In this document: positions 54,756 to 64,000 of the stretch, one piece after another
Position numbering within the stretch: position 1 is the first letter of the stretch
Layout: each line of letters starts with the position of its first letter
The notes under the pieces: model-generated
The model's database searches: none
The model's input: the letters and a program-made list of their open reading frames with translations, nothing else
Told to the model about the DNA's origin: nothing
Translations under genes and position numbers: made by a program
Source: Margaritispora aquatica
Lineage: Eukaryota > Ascomycota > Leotiomycetes > Helotiales > Discinellaceae
NCBI GenBank assembly: GCA_007644065.1
Contig: VJWN01000003.1
Span: forward strand, 248,001 to 312,000
Direction: 5' to 3'
Length of the DNA: 64,000 bases

Positions 54756-57700
54756 TTACAACGAGCTACCCTTCGACAAATATCGACTGATGATCTCTCC
54801 CTCTGGTGTATCTGTCTCTGTATCAACTCTAAGATGCGGCACATCTATCTCTCTCCCCTTTCCCTTGTTTGCTATTTTACCGAAATCAACTTCGCTCGTT
54901 GTATAAGGTATGCGTCCTAGATCAGCTTTGCGCCTTCGTCCTGCCTTCTCTTTACCTTTCCCCTTTGATGGTTCTGGGAAATCAGTCTCGACTGAAGAAT
55001 TCCCGGCTGTGCGCATGCCCCTGAATTCTTTGACCACCTCTGCAAACCCCTCCTCGAGTGTCTTCATTCGAGCTAGCATTAGTCGTCCCATCATGTCTGT
55101 ATCTTCTCTCTTACTTCCTTCTCGACCGCCAAATCCTTTCAATCCACCTGTCGCCATAGCCATTTGCGTTGCGAAGGAGCTGGGAACCGCACCGATCATG
55201 CCAGGCGCATGTTCCATTCCCATGTCGGACATTCCCATGTCCATGGACGATCTCCTGTGCCGAAGTTGCCTTGTCCTTGAGCCAGCAAGCTGGGGATCAA
55301 TGTTAAAATTTGGAACTGACTGAAAGTCTTGGCGCGTAGGCATAATTGGTCTTGGTTTCGCTGCTATGAAAATAGAATTTCGAGGCGTTCGGCTTCCACC
55401 TTGAGTACCGGAGCCTGTAGGCGTTTGTGTGCCACTCTTCAGGTTCAAGAGAGGCTTAGCGGTAAGCGGACGCGACTTTGGTGGCGAGGGAGAGGATGTT
55501 ACATCCTCTACTGGTTTGAACAAGATTGTATTGGTTGACATGTTTCGATCATGCGAGCGGCGTTGCTTAGGTGGAGAGGATTGAGGAGGTGCAAGAAAGC
55601 TACTTGATGGATATCGATTGGGATTAGAAGATACCGAAGACGTCATATATGGTAAAGCGTTACCAGGTCTAGCAGCGGTAGGCGTCGTGAAGTAATCTTC
55701 TGCCTCGCTCTCTTTATCAAAGCTTGTAACATGACTGCTAGCACGACTCCGGCTTGGAACCCTGTCAAGGGTCAGGGCTTCATCATCGTCGTGAGTGTTC
55801 AATTCATCGTCTCCGTCTCCATTGTCAGCTTCCTCGTCACTAGCTGCACGTTCATTGTCCATCTGCTGCAAAAATGCACTGGTCGAGACAAATTCAGCAG
55901 GATCCGATGCTATTGATTTTCCACCTGAAAATCCACGATGTCTCAGCATTGTTGCCTGTCTAGCTCTCCTGGTTCTTTCTAGTCGATCAACAACTGCTCG
56001 ATCTTGCTCGATAGGTGGACTAGCGACTCCTTGGCGATCCATCCAATTGCTGACAACGTTGTGTGTTTGTCGTCTCTCAACGCTCCTTCGTGTACTCCGC
56101 ATGGTCTCCGGCCGTAGCCGAAACACTTCTTCCAACGCCCGGTCCTTTTGATAGCCAGATACAGAATCTTGACGCATCCGCAGACTCGGACTGAAGAGCC
56201 CTGTCTTCCCCTCCTGGAACGATACCAGCCGATTTCGTCCTCTATACCGATTTTCAACCAACTCAGTAGGGTCGAAAACGGATCGGGCTAGGAACATCTT
56301 CTCGTATGCAAATATACTGAAAAGTAGCGGGAAATGAGTAACTTTGATGATGGTCCGATTGAGCTTGATAAATACTCGGAAAGGCATGCAAAATCTGATG
56401 GGTGTTAAGAACCACGCAAAAATGTTGCTTGGTGCCACGTAGGAAAATAAAGCATCGTTCTTGACCATGCTGATCGTATTTACTGCAAAAACGAATTGAT
56501 GTTCCTGCTCAGCATTCGACACAATAGCCATGAAAGAGTTTGTGAGGACTGTGATGAGTATCGTGACAACCAAGAAGTGACAGATGAACAGGAACAGAAC
56601 CAACAAGGCTTTCCCAAGGGGGTTGTATGTTGGCCAGGCTTCCCATGCAGCAGGTGTGAAGCCCATAAGGATTTGAAAAATCTTATAAGCAACCTCTCCA
56701 GCACCGTACTGACCTTTCCCAAAGGAAAACGTGAACGCTACGAAAAAGCCACTGCATGCGACTAAGATAAGCACGAAAACCGCGACCAAGTCAACGGCCA
56801 TCAGTCTAAATGCGATAAGAAGCTGCGAGAAGTACCGATAGTGATCTAAAACGGAGAATAGACGAGGAAAGAGGAGGATGGCGTTCGTAGCGAGAACATC
56901 GTAAGCCATGCTGTTCCACTTTAGTCTCCCATGATCGACTAGGAAAATTCCATACAGACGCATGCAATAATACACGGTCAACAATAGCAAAATACCCAAG
57001 TCAAATGCGTTCCAGAAGCTCATGATGTACAAGCTAAAACCCTGTTCGTTGAAGCCAACCACTTCATCAAGCATAAACCCAGCACTCCAGAACCAGAAAA
57101 TAACTTCGAGCCAAGTGATTTCCATAGATCGCTCGACAAGAACAGCAACAAAGAGACCAAGAAGTATTGCCAATGAGCAAGTCGAGAAGAATTGACGGTA
57201 GCGAGGTACACGGAGCCTTGAAAGTTTGAACAAGGAAGCGTCTCTCGGATCGTAAAGAGTCACCGTTCGTCTGGTTGTGGTAGAGAGATATTGATCTTGT
57301 GGTTCTTTGCTAGGAGAAGAATGCGCCTGAAGAGCATCTGCTGACCCATAGGTAACACGTTGACCTGGACGATGAGCTAGGAGATGCTGTGGGCTAGGAT
57401 TATGTCGCACCGAGGTTCGCTGAGAAGCAGGGCGATGACGGTGAAGATTGTCAGCAGCCGAATGAAAGACTATGGTGCCCGCCCAGATTGCTTCGAGTTG
57501 TTGTACTACCAGAGGATGTGCCAGGAAACGCTTTGCTGATGCTCGAATGGCAACCTCGAGAGCTGAAATTCGAGCAGCCACTGGTCGAGCTCGAGCTTTC
57601 TGCTCTCCACTTGGACCAGTCGTTCGAACCTCAGGTTGCGGAATCCCTTGGAGGGGAAAAAAGTCATAAGACAGGGCATCTATGAGTTCTCTTGTATTGT

Positions 57701-58335
57701 ACTCCTTCAGCAATTTGATAGCCAGAAGCTCGCAAACCAAGGCCCTTGTTTTGCAATTCCCTGCATTCCCTGGATTTGCCTGCCCCTCCTTCTGGAACTG
57801 CAAGCAATTTGCCATCAATGCATACAACGTTGCTCTCGAAAAATGTGAAGTTCGAATCTGACTTTGCATGGGCTTTACGAGAAATTGGGACACCTGTGGA
57901 GATCGAAGTTGGTCCCAAGATAGGGTGGTTTCTGTTCGAGGGAGTACTATCAGTCGAATTGCGTGGGTAAGGTTGTAGACCGGGAGGGAATCTAGTAAAC
58001 TTTAGTGAAGATACTCAAGAGTATTTGAAGTAGTCTATACCTAGATGTGCTGCTGAAAAGAGAGGCAAGAGTGGCGTATCTTCTCCATCTTCCTCATCAC
58101 CTTCATCATCATCCTCCTCGTCCTCCTCATCGTTCTCGTCCTCCTCCAAGGCATTTTCATGACCATTTCCCTCCCCTTCTTCATCCTCGGTCAGATCATC
58201 CCCAGATTCATCTTCTGTCCAGTCGGCTTTGGCATGTGCCCTCTTGTTTTGAAGTGGTGCAAAAAGAGCGTTCTCCTCAATTTGTTGTCTGCTCCTTTTA
58301 GGTCGAAGTAGTGAGGATAACATGACTGCAGGCAT
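54756..58335 (-). CDS. Yvc1/TRP-like cation channel, 1176 aa
   Basis: Exon 1 runs from the ATG at 58335 (MPAVMLSSLLRPKRSR) to 58041 and exon 2 from 57991 to the TAA; total 3531 bases, divisible by three. Residues about 40-90 are a long Asp/Glu run. The splice yields LPVYNLTHAIRLIVLPRTE, the start of the conserved N-terminal region of Yvc1-like channels, followed by TTLSWDQLRSPQVSQFL. Six hydrophobic segments with a pore-like loop (FGKGQYGAGEVAYKIFQILM) occupy about residues 365-630 and match the ion-transport domain. The C-terminal 450 residues are Ser/Pro-rich and disordered. In yeast, Yvc1 is a vacuolar, Ca2+-activated, stretch-sensitive channel that releases Ca2+ to the cytosol. The protein is much longer than yeast Yvc1 (675 aa), the excess lying in both tails. 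Confidence 0.85.
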
Positions 58336-59949
58336 CGCAATCCTACTCCTCACAATCTGCAATTAAAACAGTACACACTGAAGCGTCTGCGAAGCAAAAA
58401 GGATGGCGCTTTGGACAGGATGCTGTATGTTTGTGCGGTCCACTCAGCGGAAATGAGCAATGCAATATTGGAATCTCGCCCACAGAGACCGTGAACCAAC
58501 CCTTCTAAATGTTCATGTTGATTGTGCTGTAATTCAAGAGCATAGGTATGCTTGACTTCAAAGATTGTTGGGCTGGTCGAAATAGTCAATGAGACATGGC
58601 GAGACAAACCAGACAAGATGGGCGTAGAGAGGACATATGGAAGTCAACATAGGAAACAATAATAATTACCCCCACAATTGTCCCAGAACAGATCCACCGA
58701 GCTCCAGATCCCCTCATGCCGATATCAAAGAGAATGGGATCCTTCACCGCACATCCATCGAATACAATGATGGGGAATAGCCTCATACTTGTGAAGAACG
58801 AGTGTGAGAAGAGCATAATTGCTTATCTTCCCCATGAGCAGCTGATCCGATCATCAAGAGTGGATGACGGTATTCCTAGGGCTTTCGGATGGCAAATGGA
58901 TGCAGCCTTCATCCAAGTCGAGGCCGGCCAGAAGCAAGCAGGCGCGCGGAGTGCAGCAGAAGTGCAGGATACTTGGCTGCAGATCCGATAGAACATATCC
59001 AATCAGGAGGAAATACTGGCCAACGCCTCACCTCGTCTCTATCGTTGGACCTCACCGCTGACAGCGCTGAAATACCATGTGTGCAATGAAAATTTCTCGA
59101 AAACGAGGCACCCTGTTCATTGATATGTGAGGAAGAAATGTGAAGTACGAATCAGCTAAAAAAGATGATGGCCGTCTCGAGTCATTGGTAAAGTATCACA
59201 AGAAGTTTGGTTGAAGGTGTGTGTTAAAGATGCACATTCAAAGATATATACATTTCTATTATATATATTATTTATACACATTTAAAATATATTCCATTCT
59301 AATACGTAAGTTGTTTGTATATATATATATATATATATATATATTTAAGACATATATTTTTCTAAAGGTAATGTGTATATATTGTTTATACACATTTAAA
59401 ACATATACTTTCTAATATGTATATTAAAGTGTTTGTGACGAATTTCAACAGCCTTTGTTCAGCTGTCGAGATTCTGCAAGTCATACATTTACTGCACACC
59501 ATATCCTTGTACTTCGATTCGTACTGGACAGTCGAGTAGGGAGATTAGGTAATAATAAGGTAAGGCAGCTGAGGTAATGAATGTGTGGGAAAGGAAATCC
59601 AAGAGATAGAGCTCAATTCTACACTATTCCTCTTCAGCCCCTAGCGTATCGGGCAGTCGGATTAACCTTCACCCTAGCGTTCTAACATTTCTTCTCGGTA
59701 CAATCCCTGCAACCATTTTATTTCGATTTCTACCCTGCCTTATTCCGATTTTACTATCGAAGATTCAACAACCCCACCACACCAGTTGGAATTTTTCTTG
59801 ATCTAACTTTTACTCATTCTTGAGTCTTGAAAGTCTTGTAGCTTGATTGTTCTGGTCAAATCTGACTTCAATTGGGTATTACATTCCTACTCAGGCCAGG
59901 CACTGGAGGGTTAAACTCCACGCCCGTCTGCTCATCGTGCCAAAGGACA
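58336..59949. other. Intergenic, 1.6 kb, between channel and URA2 genes
   Basis: This divergent stretch holds the promoters of both genes. It includes an AT-rich repeat block at 59262-59434 described separately. Other short open frames have no motifs. Confidence 0.4.
59262..59434. repeat. AT-rich imperfect duplication flanking a (TA)n microsatellite
   Basis: Two related segments, about 59262-59317 and 59374-59434, share TTTATACACATTTAAAA and the following run up to TTGT/GTTTGT. They flank a pure TA run at 59318-59344 (about 13 units). The block probably arose by slippage or tandem duplication and may be a source of length variation. Confidence 0.55.
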
Positions 59950-60126
59950 GGGCAATTGATCAATAAGGTAAGTACTTTCCTCGTCTGAAGGAGATCCTCA
60001 CAAAAACGGGTTTGTGCAGAAAGTAACGTGTTTAGGGCAATTGATCAACAGGTACTCGTCCGCAGGAGATCTTTCGAAAACGCGTTATTGTTCAGACAAT
60101 AAGGTGCCCAGTGCAATTGATCCGCC
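59950..60126 (+). repeat. Tandemly repeated URA2 leader with splice-like signals
   Basis: GCAATTGATC occurs three times at 59952, 60037 and 60113, spaced 85 and 76 bases. Between copies the order is also conserved: a GGTA motif (GGTAAGTAC, then AGGTACTCG), a GGAGATC box (GGAGATCCTC, GGAGATCTTT), AAAACG and then a pyrimidine-poor stretch ending in GCAG or TTCAG. The last copy runs straight into the CPSase ATG at 60127. Each unit therefore resembles a small intron with its exon edge. It is probably part of the 5' leader and may be alternatively spliced. Confidence 0.6.
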
Positions 60127-63100
60127 ATGCCGTTCTATCCTCCTGTCACTGCCGCCCATAACGAGGCGGCAAAAACAATTAGCCTTGAATTACATGATGG
60201 CACAGTATACCAAGGGTACAGCTTTGGCGCTGACAAGAGCATTGCGGGAGAATTGGTCTTTCAGACCGGTATGGTAAGTTACTAAGTAGTACTGCCACTA
60301 AATGCTTCATTGTGCTACTTTCAAAGTACACAATCAGCATGCTAACGACCTCACTAGGTTGGGTATCCTGAATCCGTCACAGATCCCTCCTACCGTGGCC
60401 AAATCCTGGTCATCACTTTTCCTTTAGTCGGAAATTATGGTGTTCCATCAAGAGAGACCATGGACGATATTCTGAAGGATCTGCCAGCACATTTCGAGTC
60501 CTCTCAGATACACATAGCCGGCCTGGTTACAGCCTCATACTCAGGCGAAGATTTCTCCCATTTCTTGGCGACATCCTCGTTAGGAACATGGCTGAAGGAG
60601 CAGGGAGTTCCTGCTATGTACGGTGTTGACACCAGAGCCTTGACAAAGCGAATTCGAGAGGAAGGGAGCATGCTTGGTCGCATGCTGGTAGAAAAGAAGC
60701 TCACAAATGGCAGTGCCAAAAGCTTAACCAATGGAATTTCCTCCACTACCGGACCCCAAAACTGGAGAGCTGGTTTTGAAACGATCGATTGGGTAAATCC
60801 CAATACGAAGAACTTGGTTGCGGATGGTTAGTCCATACTCATTTACGGCCCAAAAATAAGGGCTGACAATCTCCTTTAGTGTCTATCCGAGAGCCAAAGT
60901 TGTACTCGCCAAGTCCCTCTACTGCCCTGAAGCATCCTTCAGGAAGACCAATTCGGGTGCTATGCCTCGATGTTGGTCTTAAATACAACCAGTTACGTTG
61001 TCTTGTGAAGAGAGGCGTCGAAGTCTTAGTTTGTCCTTGGGATTATGATTTCCCAGCTCTTGCAGGCAAGGACTACGACGGTCTCTTCATATCCAACGGT
61101 CCTGGAGACCCTGCTGTGATGGAAAAGACGGTCAGTCATATCAAATCTGCCATGGTAGAAAATAGGACACCAATATTCGGTATTTGTTTGGGACATCAAC
61201 TTCTTGCCAGAGCTGCAGGTGCCAATACTCTGAAGATGAAGTTTGGAAACCGTGGGCATAATATCCCGTGCACAAACATCCTGACTGGCAAATGTCACAT
61301 CACCTCCCAAAACCACGGATTCGCTGTTGATACAGCCACGCTGCCCACTGAGTGGTCTGAACTGTTTGTCAATGCGAATGATGGAAGTAACGAAGGTATC
61401 AGGCACGTAAGCAAGCCGTACTTCAGTGTCCAATTCCATCCAGAGAGTACTCCTGGTCCCCGAGATACCGAATTCCTCTTCGATGTTTTCATAGATACGA
61501 TTATGGGGGCTTTGAAGGACAAAAAGCTGCTTACCGCTCCTGTAAAATTTCCAGGTGGAGACGCCGCTGAGACAGCAAGGCTGCATCCCAAAGTCGAAGT
61601 CAAGAAAGTGCTGGTGCTTGGCAGCGGTGGTTTATCCATTGGGCAAGCTGGAGAATTTGACTATTCTGGAAGTCAAGCTATCAAGGCTTTGAAAGAAGAA
61701 GGCATTTACACCGTGCTCATCAATCCCAATATCGCTACCATCCAAACCTCAAAAGGGTTGGCAGATAAAGTATATTTCTTACCAGTTACCGCTGAGTTTG
61801 TCCGCAAGGTAATCATTTATGAGCGACCAGACGCCATCTACGTGACCTTTGGTGGTCAGACTGCCCTCCAAGTCGGCATCCAGCTCAAGGATGAGTTCGA
61901 GGAATTGGGTGTTAAAGTTTTGGGTACCCCAATCGATACCATCATCACAACCGAGGATCGAGAATTGTTTGCACGAAGCATGGAATCCATTGGCGAAAAG
62001 TGTGCAAAGTCAGCTTCAGCAAGCACTGTTGAGGAGGCTATGCGAGTTGTGAAGGATATTGGATTCCCAGTAATTGTTCGAGCAGCTTATGCATTGGGTG
62101 GACTTGGAAGCGGGTTTGCCGACAATGACGAAGAACTTTTGGCTCTTTGCGAGAAGGCCTTTGCCGCAAGTCCCCAGGTTCTTATCGAAAGAAGTATGAA
62201 AGGGTGGAAAGAAATCGAGTACGAGGTCGTTCGAGATGCTCGAGATAACTGCATTACTGTCTGTAATATGGAGAATTTCGATCCACTGGGCATTCACACC
62301 GGAGACTCTATTGTTGTCGCTCCATCACAGACATTGTCCGATGAGGATTACAACATGCTTCGAACAACCGCAGTCAACGTCATTCGCCATCTTGGTGTTG
62401 TCGGTGAATGCAACATCCAATATGCACTAAACCCCTTCTCCCGAGAGTACTGCATTATCGAGGTCAATGCCAGACTTTCTCGATCTTCGGCACTTGCATC
62501 AAAAGCCACTGGTTATCCATTAGCCTTTATCGCGGCCAAACTTGGATTGGGAATTCCGCTCAACGAGATCTCCAACTCAGTCACGAAGGTGACTTGTGCT
62601 TGTTTTGAGCCATCTCTCGATTATGTCGTTGTCAAGATGCCAAGATGGGATTTGAAGAAATTCACAAGAGTGTCAACTCAGCTTGGTTCGTCAATGAAGA
62701 GTGTAGGCGAGGTCATGAGTATTGGCAGAACGTTCGAGGAGGCTATTCAAAAAGCCATTCGCGCAATTGACTTCCACAACCTGGGATTCAACGACACAAA
62801 AGCGCTCATGTCAATTGATGACGAATTGCAAACTCCATCTGATCAGCGTCTCTTTGCTATTGCGAACGCCATGCACACTGGATACTCTGTGGACAAGATC
62901 TGGGAAATGACTAAGATTGACAAGTGGTTCTTGAGTAGACTGAAGAATTTGAGCGACTTTGGTACATTGATGAGTACCTATAATGCGTCAACTATCACGC
63001 TTAACTTGCTTCGACAAGCAAAGCAACTTGGATTCTGCGATCGTCAATTAGCCAAGTTCTGGACCTCCAACGAGCAGGCCGTCAGACGCATGAGAATCGA

Positions 63101-64000
63101 GGCTGGCATTGTCCCCGTGGTTAAGCAAATCGATACAGTGGCAGCAGAGTTCCCTTGCTTCACTAATTATCTTTATATGACTTACAATGGTTCGGAGAGC
63201 GATATTACCTTTAATGATCACGGTGTCATGGTTCTTGGCTCTGGAGTTTATCGTATTGGATCATCAGTCGAATTCGATTGGTGCTCTGTTCGTGCAATTA
63301 GGACTCTTCGCGAGTCGGGCCACAAAACTGTCATGGTGAACTATAACCCAGAGACTGTCAGTACCGATTATGATGAAGCCGATCGACTTTACTTCGAGAA
63401 CATCAACCTTGAGACTATTTTAGATATTTACCAATTGGAAAGCTCAAGCGGTGTTCTGATTGCAATGGGAGGACAGACGCCAAACAACATTGCACTTCCA
63501 CTGCATCGTCTGAACGTCAAGGTTCTTGGTACATCACCAGAGATGATTGATACAGCCGAAAACAGATACAAGTTCTCTCGCATGCTGGACAGAATCGGTG
63601 TTGATCAGCCAACTTGGAAAGAGCTGACCAGCTTTGAAGAGGCTAAGGACTTCTGCAACAAGGTTTCCTATCCAGTTTTGGGTAAGTTCAATCTATCTTA
63701 CATTCAGCAATAATTCTGACACTATTACAGTTCGCCCTTCATACGTCCTCTCTGGGGCAGCAATGAATACAGTCTACTCGGAGGCTGATTTGGAAGCATA
63801 TCTCCAGCAGGCTGCTGAAGTCTCTCGAGAACATCCAGTTGTCATCACCAAATACATCGAAAACGCCAAGGAAATTGAGATGGACGCTGTTGCTAAGGAT
63901 GGTAAGATGGTCGGCCACTTCATTTCTGAGCACGTTGAGAACGCCGGAGTCCACTCCGGAGATGCTACCTTGATTTTACCACCACAGGATTTGGAAGCTA
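60127..64000 (+). CDS. ura2: URA2-type glutaminase-carbamoyl-phosphate synthase II, 3' part outside window
   Basis: The ATG at 60127 starts exon 1 (60127-60273); exons 2 (60358-60826), 3 (60880-63681) and 4 (from 63731) follow with clean phases. The N-terminal glutaminase shows [10 protein letters not shown] (catalytic Cys), and [10 protein letters not shown] (His-Glu). The synthase half follows without a break: [20 protein letters not shown] is the hallmark start of the large subunit, then [12 protein letters not shown], the first ATP-grasp domain with [15 protein letters not shown], and the second half with [20 protein letters not shown] and MGGQTPNN. In fungi the fused protein continues to a dead dihydroorotase-like region and aspartate transcarbamoylase, making carbamoyl phosphate from glutamine, bicarbonate and ATP for UMP synthesis, with UTP feedback. 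The window ends inside the second ATP-grasp domain. This is the pyrimidine, not the arginine, enzyme because the two parts are fused. Confidence 0.95.

Noticed and set aside
59221..59415. Open frame rich in Tyr, Ile and Phe across the TA repeat
   Set aside because: Composition follows from the AT-rich repeat.
1..64000. CRISPR arrays, bacterial operons, integrated prophage
   Set aside because: No regularly spaced repeats of that kind; the gene structures are those of a fungal nuclear genome.

Overview
The window reads as nuclear DNA of a filamentous ascomycete (Pezizomycotina). The support is short GT-AG introns of about 45-110 bases, Zn2Cys6 regulators, a HET-domain gene, a Clr2 silencing factor and a fused glutaminase-CPSase II of the URA2 type. 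The class is not fixed by the sequence; Leotiomycetes is a guess. Coordinates of spliced genes run from first ATG to stop, and splice sites were read by eye and checked by frame where stated.

Layout. 0-4.9 kb: poor in genes, with two decayed-looking minus-strand coding regions. 4.9-9.4 kb: a hypothetical gene, an MFS transporter, and a formate/nitrite transporter that is clearly a pseudogene (three in-frame stops plus frameshifts). 10-17 kb: HET-domain protein, SprT-like metalloprotease, an unknown protein, an F-box-like protein. 17-25.3 kb: a Clr2-type silencing factor, a tiny zinc-ribbon gene, and a SNF2 ATPase with a C-terminal PHD-like cysteine cluster. 26.4-31.6 kb: a 1567-residue zinc finger / P-loop / RING-like / patatin protein whose nucleophile position looks altered. 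32.7-34.4 kb: a secreted Ala/Thr-rich protein whose middle is built from five mini-exons. 36.1-42 kb: amidohydrolase, a YaaH-family acetate-transporter homologue without a visible start, a small cytochrome b5-domain protein, and a fusion of a fumarylacetoacetate-hydrolase domain with an alpha/beta hydrolase. 42.4-45.1 kb: a Zn2Cys6 regulator broken by an in-frame stop and by a 471-bp AT-rich insertion with a TA target duplication. 45.7-58.3 kb: CsbD-like protein, an apparently intact Zn2Cys6 regulator, a sugar transporter and a Yvc1/TRP-like channel. 60.1-64 kb: the 5' part of the URA2-type pyrimidine gene, preceded by a tandemly repeated leader.

How the genes may work together. Clr2 and the SNF2-PHD ATPase recall two components of a SHREC-type silencing complex, but only their proximity suggests a link. 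The 36-45 kb genes look like a small catabolic or transport neighbourhood whose local regulator has died. The rest is a mix of housekeeping genes (URA2, ion channel, sugar transporter) and recognition or stress genes (HET, patatin-NTPase, CsbD-like). The most unusual items are the altered patatin nucleophile at a tandem splice acceptor, the FAH-alpha/beta-hydrolase fusion, the transposon-split regulator, the mini-exon array and the repeated URA2 leader.
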